From Citrus sinensis (lineage: Eukaryota; Streptophyta; Magnoliopsida; Sapindales; Rutaceae), in the NCBI RefSeq assembly GCF_022201045.2, contig NC_068557.1:10166501-10230500 (forward strand): 64,000 nt of DNA, read 5' to 3'. The notes under the pieces were generated by a model. It made no database searches. It was not told the DNA's origin and worked only from the letters and a program-made list of their open reading frames with translations. Both the position numbers and the translations under genes were made by a program. Positions 1 to 12,310 of this stretch are shown in pieces. Position 1 is the stretch's first letter, and every line of letters begins with the position of its first letter.

Positions 1-1453
1 CCCTAAAAAGAAAATCAAACTAACAAAGATTCACATCACTAGCAAATTATCATGGGATGAGTATTTTGTGCAGTAAACTCATGCGGTACTTAAACAACTA
101 TTATCCGAAGATTACTAAATAAGCCTATTGAGTTTCTTGGTTAGTTAAGTAACGTTTCTTGTGGAAGAGCTAGAGAGAAGAGTGAACAAATAAGCCAAAG
201 AGTAAAGAGTGTGTGTTTGCGTAAAAGAGTCTTGAGAGCTTGCTTATAAGTACTTGTGTTGCTCTTAATTGTTGCTAGCTTGCTTCAAATGCCAAGTACC
301 ATACCATATTTTTAAGTAGACTTGCTTAGTTCTAGAATATTATAGGCTTAGAGAGTTTTCAAGCATTGCTTAGCAATGCCTAGAATGATCTAAAGAATCT
401 ATGTAAAAGTTATAAATAATTTAGCAAATTCTAGAGACTTCCTAACTATGCACAAGTGTGAAAGGTGCTAAAGATGGAAACTTCTAAAGACAAGCCAAGC
501 TAGCACAACTTAAACTAGCAAAGTTAGCCTCTATGGCTTGAAAACTTGGACGGTCTGCGGCAAAATGCTGACATCTTAAGTTCATAACAAATTACAAGTT
601 TATAATTCCACAACCACAAAAGAGAGTAATCCAATATTTGGCCATCTTCTTCCTCATCTTTTAATTCCTCTCGGATAAAAATTTCCTCTACAGGAACTCC
701 ACCTAATAGGAGAAAAAAATAATGTGACTATAAGTTGTTTTATTTTTTTATTTTTTTCCCTCCCACCGCGTGAACATTTTCTGCTTCTTCCTCCTCAAGG
801 ATCGAAGGTAATCAGAAAGGTTTGATATAATAATCCAACATAAAATAATAATCATTACTAAATCAACTAATTTAACATAAAATTAAAAAAATTAATAATC
901 AGCAAAAATTATCTAACTAAATTATTCTAAAAGACCTCTCAAAAAAAAATTATTCTAAAAGAACAGAAACACTTAAATGATTCACTAACTAGTAACTAAA
1001 TTAACAGTTAGCAAAAATTTATCCACACAGCTAAGCAAATCAAGAAATCAACACAAATCCTTTTTCGTGGCTCGGCGTAGTGAAATGTGGGTCGGCGCGT
1101 GTGTAAATTTAGATTTTTTTTTTTATATATTTTAGATTTTAAAATAAAATAAAAATTAAAAAGCCGGTTAGGCCCAAGCACGGTCTTTATTGCTTAAGCC
1201 CAGCTCATGATGGGCCTGTAAAAATTAGGCCTAGATCTAGGCCGTCAAATACATTGGCAAACCCACACCCTACGTTACCGTATCATCTCTAGTTCACACT
1301 CATCTAACAATTTTAGTTATTGGATCCAATGAATTTTACATTCACGAGTCAACTAAAATCAACATAGGGACTCAACGGTAGAATATGGCCTCTCAAGACT
1401 CAATATTACGGGCGGCAAGTTTTTAGCGCTGAGACAAAGCTAAGTGATTATGA
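1..1453. other. Gene-free AT-rich stretch
   Basis: I see no reading frame resembling a known protein here. There are homopolymer runs and, around 1,140-1,295, a G/C-richer patch ending in CAAACCCACACCCTA. That patch looks like the right end of an hAT-type MITE, but I could not find a matching left end. Confidence 0.4.
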
Positions 1454-1952
1454 GATAATAGAGCTTTTTTTTAATATTGTTATATAGGATTAGGACTGTC
1501 TCTACATCACCGTGGCATGTACTCATCTGAAACGTTGTTTAAATTCTTTAAACCCTATCTAATATTCGATAGATATTCATTTCACTCACATTTCGTGAGA
1601 GAGAGACTGTCTCCACATCACCGTGTCATGTACTCCTCTGAAGCGTTGTCCAGATTCTTTAAACTCTGTTTAATATTTAAGAGATGTCCACTTCACTTAC
1701 ATTTCGTGAGAGGGATATCCATTTCACTCACATTTCATAAGAGACGTTCGAGAAATATCCACTTCACTCACATTTCATAAGAGACATTTCGTGAGAGAGA
1801 GACTGTCTCCACTCAATTATTTAATAATTGTAGGAGGACTGGAACTAACCCTATAATGCTTTTTTGGAAGCTCGAAACCTTATTTTTAACATTATAAGTG
1901 TAAGGGCTCTTCCACTGTGCCAAAAACCCATTGGTATACGATAATAGAGCTT
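1454..1952 (-). mobile_element. tRNA-derived SINE with 13-bp TSD and internal tandem repeats
   Basis: The 13-bp direct repeat GATAATAGAGCTT occurs at 1454-1466 and again at 1940-1952, bounding a 473-bp insert. Read on the minus strand, the insert starts with a tRNA-like head. An A box (TGGCACAGTGGAAGAGC) lies near 1,905-1,921 and a B box (GGTTTCGAGCTTCC) near 1,870-1,885. The insert ends in an A-rich tail, seen as a T run at 1467-1472. RNA polymerase III internal promoter, A tail and TSD together define a SINE. At about 470 bp it is longer than a usual plant SINE, because the body holds tandem copies of a unit containing CACTTCACTCACATTTC. Family not identified. Confidence 0.75.
1495..1813. 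repeat. Tandem repeats inside the SINE body
   Basis: Two copies of a roughly 115-bp unit beginning GACTGTCTC(T/C)ACATCACCGT lie at about 1495 and 1606. They are followed by shorter repeats of TTCACTCACATTTC(G/A)T(G/A)AGAG, and the opening motif GAGAGAGACTGTCTCCAC returns near 1,793. The short reading frame across this area is a by-product of the repeat and not a gene. Confidence 0.7.
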
Positions 1953-3292
1953 GAATCAACATCAAATTTATTTATTTTAAATGAGATGTTAATTTCTATC
2001 AAAAAACCAAATGAGTTGTTGGTTACTTCATACAACGTCAGTTAGTTAAATAAAGACAACAACAATTAACAGTAAAATGTAAAAAATCAAGTGAATATAT
2101 AATACTTTGTCTATGTAATTTTTTTTTTTGGAATCTTTTGCAAAATTCTACTACTTATATGCAAAATTAAATTCTCAAATAAATAATGTCGTGCAAAAAT
2201 TATGGCTATATAGTTTCTTCTTCATATATAAATATTTTCTTCACTCTTCACATTACTGTTTTAATTTTTATACGTTCTAAATGTTGAAGTCGCACATTCT
2301 TAACTTAAAAAGGCTTTTATTAGTTATTACTCATCCATCATCTAATTCCAATAGATCTTCTTACGAATTTAAATCACCACTCATATTAGTGAAAAGGATG
2401 TGATAAAGAACAATTTAACTGCCCTATGGGCTTGATCTAGTCGTTTTTTATTATTATTTTAATTAATCACTTGAATTGAATCACTAAAAAGACTAAAAGT
2501 TGAATTGTTTTTCCCCAATCCTACTTTCTTTTTAATTAAAATGAGAAAGGACAATTTGATACGTAGCATATTATCATAACATTGCCATGCATGTGTGTGC
2601 AAGGACAGAATATATGGGATTGAACATATAAGTAAATGTTAAATTGAAATTTTGCTCATTTATTTGTAAGTTTAATTTTTTTGGGCCCTCCAAAATAATT
2701 CACAATTTTTACTATTATTAGCTCCATCAAACCAAATATTGATCCAATTGCCACTGCATAATATAAATAAGCCATATTATAGAGTTAGAATAAATAAGCA
2801 TAACATTATTGAGTTTAACTACTGTTTATTAGTTATTTATTTGCTTTTATATACAGTACAAAAGTATTAAAAGATCAATGACATAATAAAATAAATATTA
2901 AAAGCAATTAAATAAAATTTTTATACTCAAAATAGACACAAATGTGGGGTTCAAAATATTTCAACGTCCACACAAGGACCACAACTCACAGTCCTCTCCC
3001 CCGTCTCAGTCGGTCGAAAGAAGTACAGAGAAATTGTTGCTATTGCTTTAGTCATTTCTACCCAACATCACTCGCAAGCTAAAATTTTTCCTTTCTAATT
3101 TTTCTAATATTCAATTTTCAGGATTTTAATTCCCCGACGAAGGATTTGTAGACTTGCATGCATTGCTTCACACTCAAAAATTAACTCCTATCTAATTAAT
3201 CACTTGAATTACTTGCACTCTTTCGACGAAGCCCTCATCGGAATTTTGTTTCACAAAATATCAAATGCGTCATTACATTTAGAATAAAGATT
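1953..3292. other. Intergenic, upstream of a DUF247 gene
   Basis: AT-rich noncoding DNA. The last 350 bp, from about 2,940, is less AT-rich and probably holds the promoter and 5' leader of the gene starting at 3293. I see no convincing TATA box at a fixed distance. Confidence 0.4.
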
Positions 3293-4660
3293 ATGGATAA
3301 TCAAGAGAATCCAACGGAGATTGTTAACAAGAATACTGCATCGGAAGATGATCGTCATTTCGCCATTTCAATCAAATCATTGGTATCATCACTAGAACAT
3401 ATGATGGCTGATGATAACATATCAATATCTTCCAATTGTTGCATTTTCAGAAACCCAGTAATACTCTCGTGTCACAACCAAAAAGCATTCGCCCCCAACG
3501 GATTTTCCGTCGGCCCATTTCACCACGGCGAAGATCATCTCAAATTGAACGAGAAAATCAAACTCAGGTACTTGCAAGGCCTCCTCCGCCGCTCGCCGAA
3601 CCCGAAAGAAAAGCTGACGGAGCTGCTGGAAGAAATAACCTCCTTGGAGGGGCTGGCCCGCGAGTGCTACGCTGAACCAATCCGATTTGACAAAGAGGAA
3701 TTCGTAAGGATCTTGGTGGTTGACGGATGCTTCATTATTGAATCAGTCCGTAAGCATTCCAACGAGGTGAGCAAAGAACCTGACGATCCCATTTTCTCAA
3801 TGGCTTGTTTAATGGAGCTTTTGAATCATGATTTGGTCTTGCTGGAGAATCAAATCCCTTGGTTTGTTCTTGAGCGTTTGTTTGTGTTGACATTGAACCA
3901 AGAAGTTCCCGGAAACATGGATCTAATTCGACTTGTGCTTCAGTTCTTTCAAGGGTTGTTTTCGTCGGATACAATACAAATAAATTCGGATCAGTACAGG
4001 AGCCATAAAATCAAACACATTCTCGACCTCTTACGATATTCTTTAATTCTACCAATACGATCCGAAAAATACACTGAGAAAAACGCCGGATGGGAACCCT
4101 TCAGCTGTGCTGCCAAGATCAACGAGGCCGGAATCGAGTTCAGTAGAAAAAGAGACTACAGCACAATCCTGGACATAAAATTCTACAATGGGACTCTTGA
4201 CATCCCACCATTGGCAATACACGAGACCACGGAGACAATCTTCCGAAACCTCATCAGCTTCGAGCAATGTTACCCGAATTGCGACCCGTTTATCACGTCT
4301 TACGCGAAGTTCATGGATAATTTGATCTACACCACGAAGGACGTTGATCTGCTCACGGAGAAGGGCATTCTGAACAATTGGTTGGATCCTGACGATGCGA
4401 CGTTGTATTTTAACAAGCTGTATAATGATACACATGTGAAGAAGTTTTATTATGATGATCTTTGCAAGCAAGTGAATGAGTATTGCAGAAGCTGGTGGAA
4501 CAAAACGAGGTATTTTTATATGCATAATTATTTTGGTACGCCCTGGGCTATTGTTTCTCAAATTGCTGCTACTTTCCTGCTGTTGTTTACGTTCTTGCAA
4601 ACTTATTACACCATTGTTGGTGGGGTGCAAAAACCAATTAGAGGATCAACTTACTCCTGA
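3293..4660 (+). CDS. DUF247 (UPF0481) family protein
   Basis: An intact single-exon frame of 455 residues, the usual length for the plant DUF247 family (type member UPF0481 protein At3g47200). Family hallmarks are visible: an FSVGPFHHG motif near residue 80, a VVDGCFIIE block near 145, the core HDLVLLENQIPWFVLE near 180, NLISFEQC near 325, and a C-terminal hydrophobic helix (about 425-445, starting WAIVSQIAA) that should anchor the protein in a membrane. The molecular function of the family is not established. Some grass members sit at self-incompatibility loci, but nothing here indicates that role. It differs clearly from the two related genes at 44.2 and 61.4 kb, which resemble each other much more. 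The first ATG of the frame fits the family N terminus. Confidence 0.93.
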   Translation: MDNQENPTEIVNKNTASEDDRHFAISIKSLVSSLEHMMADDNISISSNCCIFRNPVILSCHNQKAFAPNGFSVGPFHHGEDHLKLNEKIKLRYLQGLLRRSPNPKEKLTELLEEITSLEGLARECYAEPIRFDKEEFVRILVVDGCFIIESVRKHSNEVSKEPDDPIFSMACLMELLNHDLVLLENQIPWFVLERLFVLTLNQEVPGNMDLIRLVLQFFQGLFSSDTIQINSDQYRSHKIKHILDLLRYSLILPIRSEKYTEKNAGWEPFSCAAKINEAGIEFSRKRDYSTILDIKFYNGTLDIPPLAIHETTETIFRNLISFEQCYPNCDPFITSYAKFMDNLIYTTKDVDLLTEKGILNNWLDPDDATLYFNKLYNDTHVKKFYYDDLCKQVNEYCRSWWNKTRYFYMHNYFGTPWAIVSQIAATFLLLFTFLQTYYTIVGGVQKPIRGSTYS

Positions 4661-6031
4661 TTTGTTTCAGATTTTAGCTAGCTAACATCTAAAATTACCT
4701 GAATTTTGAGGTTCTCTGTGTTTGAAATACTATCAATTGTAAAACAAATTAATTAACAACTTTCTTTTCTTTTTTTTTAAATATTTAGTTAGTTTTAGAT
4801 GTGACACTGTTACCTTGGTTGATCCTAATGCTATGTCCTTTTCTAAAGTTATATATTGGAAATTGAAATTGTATAAAAAGAACTAGTCTCTCATGTCTCA
4901 TATATAATCTCTCATTTGGTCCTGGTTGGATTTCGTTTTTGCGAACAGAAGTAATTAATTAAAGTCTAAACAGTACTACTACATAACATGTATCTTAATT
5001 ATGTGATTCTTCGGTAACTGTTTAATCTGATTAGAAACTTAGGGGGCTGTTTTTTTTTTTTACTTAATTATTTAATTGAGTTAATTTTATCAGTTAAGTT
5101 ATTAACTCAATTTGTCCTTTTTATTTAATAAAAATTTTCAGTCATTAAGGACCTATTTGGGGCAGCTGCCCCAAACGCACTATAAGTCAATAAGTTATTA
5201 AACTAATTTATTTAGCTTTTTTGTTTAATCTAAAAAGTCTAAATGACACCATTAAAATATGTTCTCCAAAATATTCCTATCCAATTTATTAATTTTCATC
5301 CTTACCTAAATCAAATATACTTTTTAGCAGTATTACCCATCTCTATAACTTATGATAATACGATGGTAGAATATTATTACTTATATCTTTTTATTTTCTT
5401 CAAATTAGCACTAATTATCTTTATAATTTTTTTATGAATATTTTTCATATAAAAACTATAATAAAACTAATACATATTAAAGGGTTACATCCAATTGAAC
5501 AAAAATTATATCATGATAATATATTATCTCATTATGTTCTTTAATAAGTTTGTTATTTGTAATATTTATAATTTGTAAGGGCACAAATGAAAATATATTG
5601 GTTTTCATATATTTTAAATTAAAATAATAACTTAATACTTATTTTTAGCTATTTAAATAAGAAAACAAACATGTCATTTAAATTCAAACATTCAGTTTTA
5701 TTTAGAATTTATACTAATTCAAGTCTATTCAATTTTTTTTTTTTAAAAAAAGGCCACCGCATATATTTGCTTACATCAATTTTCAAAAGAAATAAATTTA
5801 ATATTCTTGCATGAAATTAATTGATTTGAGGCTCACGATTAAGAAGTAAAGATGTCAAAAGGGAAAGTGCTTACAAAATTAATTAACCAAGCCAATTTTA
5901 TTTCACTCTTCTTTCAATCAAGAAGAAAGAATATTAGATGTAAATTCAATTATGACTATAATTTATCCCCTCAAATAACCAAACAAAATAATACGCCCGT
6001 ACTAGAACCAATAGACTCAAATTTAACATAC
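4661..6031. other. Intergenic AT-rich DNA
   Basis: Noncoding DNA between two convergent genes, so it must contain both 3' ends. A segment starting TTAGGGGGCTG at about 5,039 resembles the left end of a Tourist-type MITE, but no matching right end is clear. GGGGCAGCTGCCCC near 5,160 is a short perfect palindrome. Confidence 0.4.
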
Positions 6032-6656
6032 TCAAACCATATAAGCCAAACTGCTGGCCAATAATGCAACAACAAGTGGAACAGAGGAAGCGAAGGAATT
6101 GAAAGCCGAAGATGAAGCCCCGGAAGTTGAAGCCGGTGATGATGATGATGCTGGAGTCGAAGGCGCGGTGCCGGAAAAGGTGGTGATCTTGACCTTCATG
6201 CCTTGCTCACAGTGGCCTGATGTACCGCAAGCAAAGTAACGTGTCCCAGGCTTGACCAGTTTTACGACGTCGTTTCCACTGTTCATTGAGTCTTTTGCTG
6301 TTCCCAGGTCGCAGCTCTTGTAGGCACTCTCACTTGGGAGCTCTACCACGCTGTGGAGCCCTGGTGTGTACTTGAAAACTGCACACAATGTGTGTTAACT
6401 TGGTCATTTAATTAATTAATGGATCATAATTTTCTTTTGATCTGAACTTCATTGCATCAGACAAGAGGGATAAAGCAAACGTACCTATTTGATCGCCAAC
6501 CTTGAATGTTTGGCCAGAAGCCCATGAATTGAGGTCAGCTGATTCAACCCAGCCTTGGCTACCACCTACAGTATGTTGTGCTGCTGAGGCCTCTTTAGCT
6601 GTCAATGCACTAATGATCAACACTAAGAAAGCTCTTTTGATATTCATTCTCTCCAT
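6032..6656 (-). CDS. Phytocyanin (plantacyanin/uclacyanin-like blue copper protein), GPI-anchored
   Basis: Two exons: 6656-6485 and 6378-6032, with a GT-AG intron at 6484-6379; the join forms codon GTT and yields 172 residues. Order: signal peptide (1 to about 25), one plastocyanin-like domain beginning HTVGGSQGW, a Ser/Pro/Ala-rich linker (about 128-150), and a hydrophobic C-terminal tail typical of GPI-anchor addition. The type I copper ligands are all present: His66, Cys108, His113 and Met118 in the C-x4-H-x4-M pattern. Cys80 and Cys114 can form the family's disulfide. Met as the axial ligand points to uclacyanin or plantacyanin rather than stellacyanin, which has Gln. The protein should sit outside the plasma membrane and carry electrons; partners are unknown. 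A second in-frame ATG lies nine bases downstream. Confidence 0.93.
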
Positions 6657-6728
6657 TGCCTTAATTTCCCTTGATCAATATTTCACTTTTGACTTGTTGC
6701 AACTTCTCTATCTATTTGTATTTTGTAC

Positions 6729-6742
6729 TTATATATATATAA
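6729..6742 (-). promoter_or_regulatory. Probable TATA box of the phytocyanin gene
   Basis: On the minus strand this reads as an alternating TA tract preceded by TTT, about 75-85 bases before the phytocyanin ATG. That distance allows a short leader. It could also be a plain microsatellite. Confidence 0.45.
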
Positions 6743-6756
6743 AACGAAAGGCCCTA

Positions 6757-7481
6757 TCTGTCATTTTTCATTAAATTTATATTCTTCCTTGTCTTATGAT
6801 TTTACTATAATCCAGAACGTTGATTACTAACGATAGCCTTCAAAAGATGAATCCTGCAGTTACCATTTTGCCCCGGAACAACAATTATTTTATATTACAC
6901 TACTTGACTGATTCTTCCTTATGATAGGGGCATTTTTGTGGAAAACTATGTTCAATATAAGGTTTGCCCGCAAAGCAAAATTTATTTGGTTAAAAGGTCA
7001 TTGAAGCTTGGCGTTGAAACAAAGCCATCACAGCAATCATTTTCAGTTGAGGGCTAACTTGGAAACTTAATGATTTAGACATTACACAGATCAGATTTAG
7101 ACTTTCTCCAGATTTGGAGAACAGCTTGCACAAGTAAAGCAAGTATTGGGTGAGCTGTTGTGATCATTATGTACATATGGTTAATTATCAGCTTTACAAG
7201 GTATGCATTGTCTCATTAATGTTCCTTTTTTTGATTTCTTATACCATCCTAGCAAAATGAATGAAGCCAGTAGGGTTTCAGGATCATAGCATGTAATTGC
7301 TTGCAGCTAATTAATACTGAAACATTTAAAAGATTTTGGTGAAATGATTCATATCATATCATAAAAGTTCAATTTTCTAGTGGATAATGATTAATTACCT
7401 ATCCAGTAATTAATTAATTAAAGGGTAAAAGGAAAATTCATCGGGCCTAGCTCTTTTAAGGACATTAATTGTAATTATTGA
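6757..7481. other. Intergenic, between phytocyanin and lipase genes
   Basis: Upstream DNA of the phytocyanin gene and 3' flank of the lipase gene; both are on the minus strand. No gene seen. Confidence 0.4.
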
Positions 7482-10400
7482 TTAGTTTTGACGTTTAAAG
7501 AAAGCTACAACTTGGTTATACACAATATCCTTGGCATTGATGCCCATGATGAAATCTGCATGTCCATAGCTTTTGATGAATTGAACACCAAGCTTGTCCC
7601 CGTCGTGAAACTTGAAACTGTCGAGCAAATTCTCGACATCGCTAACATCAGCCAGTGCATCGTTGCCTCCATAGCTGACGAAGAGAGGCAGGTCATGGGG
7701 AATGTTGGAGATATTGTATATGGGTGGTCTAAATTCCCCGTAATGCATTAGATTGTAGTCAGGTCTCCCATAGTTGAACTTTGCAATTACTCCATCTCGA
7801 ACAGCTGAATCCAGAATTAAGTGTTATTAATATTTAGTACCTCCCAAATATTTTGTTGCACTATTGCATTCTCACCAACTTTTTTAAGGGCCAGAAAAAA
7901 AAAATTCGAGACACGTGTGGAGCTACCCGTAAGATGCTTGATTTTTACCAATTATTAGGACTTACTTTGAGCCAAGTGCACCATGTTTTTGGTTGATGTT
8001 GATTGAGGTTCATTTCTCAAGAAGAGATCGACTGTGGAAGAATTTAGACAGCAATTTCTCCCTGGCGAAAAGTTCATTAATTAGCCCGAAAATTCAATAT
8101 GACCGTAAAACATTTTCCCAAGTAAAAAAATTTAAAATCCCTCTCAAAATGCATTGCAGAATAGTAACACAAATATCTTTATTGAGCTAAAAAATATTAC
8201 CAGTAAGTGATGTTAATAAATCGTAGCAGTTAACCACAGGATTAGTGCAAAGGCTCTTGAGAAAGTCAGCTACGGGTTTCCTATTATCAGGGGAACAAAT
8301 TGTTAAAGAAAATTAATTATTCATTTAGTTCTTGGTAATTAATTCTTACCCTTTTGGATTGAACTCAGCCAAACCTAACAGTGTAGTAATCTGTCAGAAA
8401 AAAACCAGAACTTAATTGATTAGGAAATGTTGTTACACTTACGTGCTTTGTTGGAATTAATAATCTATAATGAAATTCATTAAACTCAGTTACCTCCCCA
8501 ACAAAAGATTTGGCAGCAATAACGCCAAGAGCAGTTCTCATGTAGCTCAAGTAAGCAATGGGGCTCAACAAGGCAGCTGATTTGAGCTTGTCCACTTGTA
8601 ATCCTTCTGAGAATGATGCCAATGCTATAAGAGTTCCCTGTTAATTAATAGGTTTACTTATTGCCCAGTTTATCAGCTTGATCAATTAATTAAAAGAAAT
8701 TTATGCTAATTATTAATTTATTAGATTTAATTTGTACTCAGCAAACCACTCGCCCTTTGGCTAAGTGGCAGTTACAGACCCTACAAAGTATTAGCGGGTT
8801 TAATTCTTTTTTCAATTATAGAAAATAATTAAGTGAAAGCGGTTTTTTTTTTTTTTCAAATGTGAGTAGAGAAATATTTCTAAAATATTATAGCAAATTT
8901 TTTTTTTCAAAATGTGAATAGATTAAACAACATTTAAATATTAGAGAGGATAGACAAAATTGAACTCACCAATGAATGGCCCACGTAATGAATCTTCTGC
9001 CCAGTTTGTTTGTAAACATGGTCAAAAACAGCTGGTAGATCATATGCCACAAGTTCATCCCATGACCAATTCCAAAATTCCTGCCGGTCACTGATTTTGA
9101 TTAATAGCGTGCAAATTTAATGTTCATGTGGTAAAAATAAATAAATAAATAATAAAATTTAAAGAAGAAAGAAAACCATTTGACTGGGGTCAAGGGAGGT
9201 GTGACGTCGGCTAAATCTGGTCCCTCTAGTGTTAGCAATCCATACATCAAACCCATGATCAGCTAAAATCAACGGTAGATTTTGTTCAGGTGGATTAAGC
9301 AGCCATGTCAGTCCATCCTGCACGCCAACAAACAAAATCGACCTCTCGATCAAACAAATCAGAACTCTTAGCACAAACACAGACGAAATTAGCAGCCAAA
9401 ATAAATATATCGGTCTGCTGCCATAACACTCCGAAGCGGTGGCCTTTGCCCACGTAAGTAAACCGACAAATAAAAAAGAGACGTCCATGCAGCGCATGTG
9501 AATGTGATCTGGCCTCGCAGCAAAGCTAACATTGAGATCTTGATTCCTGGGCCCTTTTTTTTTTTAATTGGAGCCTCAAAGGGTGCATGTTTTTTAGCGC
9601 CATCAGAAGATTTAGCCAGTAATACTGAAAGAATACAACGAAGTAACAGGGACAAAGAATCACAAGAGTTTTGCCTAGGAAATCAAAATATGCCGAACAA
9701 AAATCCTTAGCTCATGTCTATCTATTACTATTAGCCTGGCTCAAATTACTCTTGTTTTGCTTCTTCACTTGGTGAATGACAAAAGTGATTGTTAACATAG
9801 ATCATCTTCTTACTTTTTCGAAAAAGAAGCTTTGCCTTACTTTCAGTAAGCCGTTTACATTATCCCTTCACTTTACCAAGAGGCGGAAAATTTTCTCTCT
9901 ACTTCTTGACCCACGAGTAATTTTTAGAGGATAGCAAGCATGGGGCAAGCACGGGTGGTGATTCAATTCCAAAAGGGTATGCTCAAACTTGGACGCTTTG
10001 GTCAAACAATAGTAGACTTGACTTTAAAAGATGCACTAACCAGGCTGGCCATATAAAAAGCAACTTATTATCTTTTTCTTTCCTAACGAACCTTGATTAC
10101 ATGTTGAGGCATGAGAGACTAAATTTGAAATTTGATGGCGTAAATCAAGCCACCTTCTATTGAAAAACACCTTTGTTATTGGAGCCTTTAGCTGATTTCA
10201 ACTGCATGATGCTCATGAGTGAGAGAATTCGACTTGCAAAGTTTACTTTAGGACAAAGAAATTATTATTAATAATGACACTTTCGGCAACATGCGTTGAT
10301 GGCACATGTTAATTATTTAATGTCATTATTTTGATCAGAATCATTGCAATTTCAAATCACCATAATCTCGCTTGGACTGTTAGACAGGGTACTTGGACTC

Positions 10401-10970
10401 TGTATTTGTCATGTTGTTAAACCCAGAATCAGGTTTCACACTCAGTACAGAGTGATCACAGAAGCAGGCACCAGCCCAGTGTCACCTTGTGCCGCATGAG
10501 GCAGCTGACTAAAGACACATTTATTAACGCATGCGGCGTGACTAAGATATTAAGTCAATTAACTTACCACTAAGACCCCATGTTGTATTAACACCGGCGG
10601 TCGCTTAATCTGGACTCCACCAGCAGCACGGCCTTCCGGTATCCTCTGCAAGTTAAGTATGTACCCATCTTTGGTTGTCACCTGAAAACAAACATGCCCC
10701 ACGTTAATTAAAATCATTTTCATATACAAAAATTCAGTCAGTCAATTGTATTATAAAACTGTACATTTAAGATCTGTGTGCTCTTACATCAATTTCCTGG
10801 CACTTGTAGCCATGTATGATCACAGAGGAAGCGCATATACCAATCTCCTGTGCAGCCGTAGCATCCCCGGCTCGACCCAACCAACCCCGACTCGACCCAT
10901 ATGCTGAACGGGACTCGAACACCAAAAGGACCAACACACGGAAGATCAAGAACTGGCCACGGAGAGCCAT
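7482..10970 (-). CDS. Acid-lipase-family triacylglycerol lipase (triacylglycerol lipase 2 / MPL1-like)
   Basis: Nine exons, all with GT-AG borders and consistent phase: 10970-10788, 10681-10568, 9317-9177, 9080-8970, 8637-8494, 8390-8350, 8280-8201, 8061-7966 and 7804-7482. They encode 410 residues. A signal peptide (about 1-25) is followed by the AB-hydrolase-associated lipase region (TTKDGYILNLQRIPEG at exon 2) and the alpha/beta-hydrolase fold. The catalytic triad is intact: Ser182 in GHSLG (split by the exon 4/5 border), Asp352 in YGGNDA and His385 in YGHADF. The family hydrolyses acylglycerols or sterol esters. Its plant members include Arabidopsis MPL1, implicated in aphid resistance, but the substrate here is inferred. 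Intron 2 (10567-9318) is the longest. No frameshift or stop interrupts the gene. Confidence 0.93.
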
Positions 10971-11035
10971 ATCTTGTCTTGTTTTGCTTATTGCTTGGCA
11001 GCTTGGCTGTGAAGATGTGACAATGAAACTTGTCC

Positions 11036-11043
11036 TTTATATA
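11036..11043 (-). promoter_or_regulatory. Probable TATA box of the lipase gene
   Basis: TATATAAA on the minus strand, 66 bases upstream of the lipase ATG. This gives a predicted start site near 11,008 and a leader of about 40 bases. Confidence 0.6.
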
Positions 11044-11099
11044 TGTGATGCTGAGGAGGTATATAGAGTGGGAAAGCAATTTTTGTTTAGTTTATCTTT

Positions 11100-12310
11100 G
11101 TTGGCTTGCACAACTGATTGCTAAAGCATTTTTGGAATGGGGTCGCGGGGCCCAGCTTTTGCTTTTGCTTCTTATCGCCAACAAACCGGATATTTGTGTA
11201 CATACGTATATGCATAACAGCTACGTACGCGCATATGCAATCCAAATCCATGAATCATGATTGATACAAAGCTGAAATCAAAATGTGAAATGATAATTTC
11301 GATTCTGAAAGCTAAACAGATTGCAGTTGACAGAGACAGCTTCTGGAGTCTGGTGACTGGATGGATATTGGAGGTTACAGGGGAAATGGGGCATTCGCCT
11401 TTACGTGTATAAGAATAATAAGTAAAGATTCATTGGGTCCAATCCAATAAACGGCCACAACAAATTTTAGATTCAGTTTGTGTTTCAATAACTGATGATG
11501 AATTCGTTTCATGTGGAATTGCAAGTAACTTCGTGTTACTCTTCATTCTAATAAGTAAAATCGTGTCATTCATTGAACATAATACTTGTACCATAGCTTG
11601 TATAGAAATCTTGGAATGTCTGGAGTTACTATGAACAACATACGCAACAGGTCAACTTATGTATTTGCCCATTTCCAGATGTACTTCACACAAGGTCAAG
11701 CCCCAAGTCAACACTCATTACTATAATTTGTGCCAAAGGAAAATTCATACACACAGCGTCAGTGACAACATATGCTGCTTTAGAACCTTTTGCAGTACTC
11801 CGAGTCAGTGCTACCAGTTTCAAATGGTCTTGAAATGTGTGGGAAGAGCATCAGAAGCTACGGGCACAGTTAACGGAGTGTGTGATGGATAAAGGAGTAG
11901 AGAGATAAAGAAATAATCGGAACAAGGCATGTGCCAAAAGATGCCCACCCACCCATCAATTTCATTATCAGTGTCTTTTGACTTTGCAAGCGCCTATGCC
12001 TTTTCAGTTTTCACATTGGTGTCCCATAATCAGATGCAGTGGAATAAATGTTAACTTTCCAAAAGTGCTCGGTTTTTCACTCTCTAATTTCTATCTTTAT
12101 GCCTCCATCACCCACTGTCCGGAAAAAGCTACTAATTAACATCTTAAATTCGTGACTCTCATGTGATGTGAGCATGGTTTGTAAATTGCAATTGATGCAC
12201 TTTGGTCCTTGTTGGCTTTTCGGGAGGGCCAGTGTCCACAATATTTTTGCTCATTCATTGGGCTAAAACAAAGTGGGCAAAAGTAAAATCAGGGCATGGC
12301 TCATAGGTTT
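11100..12310. other. Intergenic, upstream of the lipase gene
   Basis: No protein-like frame or repeat recognised. It likely contains the lipase upstream regulatory DNA. Confidence 0.4.

Noticed and set aside
1-10. CCCTAAA at the very start of the window, the plant telomere unit
   Set aside because: Only a single unit, followed by unrelated sequence; it is chance, not telomeric DNA.
5035-5760. Possible Tourist MITE beginning TTAGGGGGCTG
   Set aside because: The arms show only AT-rich inverted similarity, and I could not find a right end with the matching terminal motif and TSD.
8741-8860. tRNA-like A box (TTTGGCTAAGTGGC) and a weak B box in a lipase intron
   Set aside because: No A tail, TSD or cloverleaf; the B box is poor. 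Probably chance or too decayed to call.
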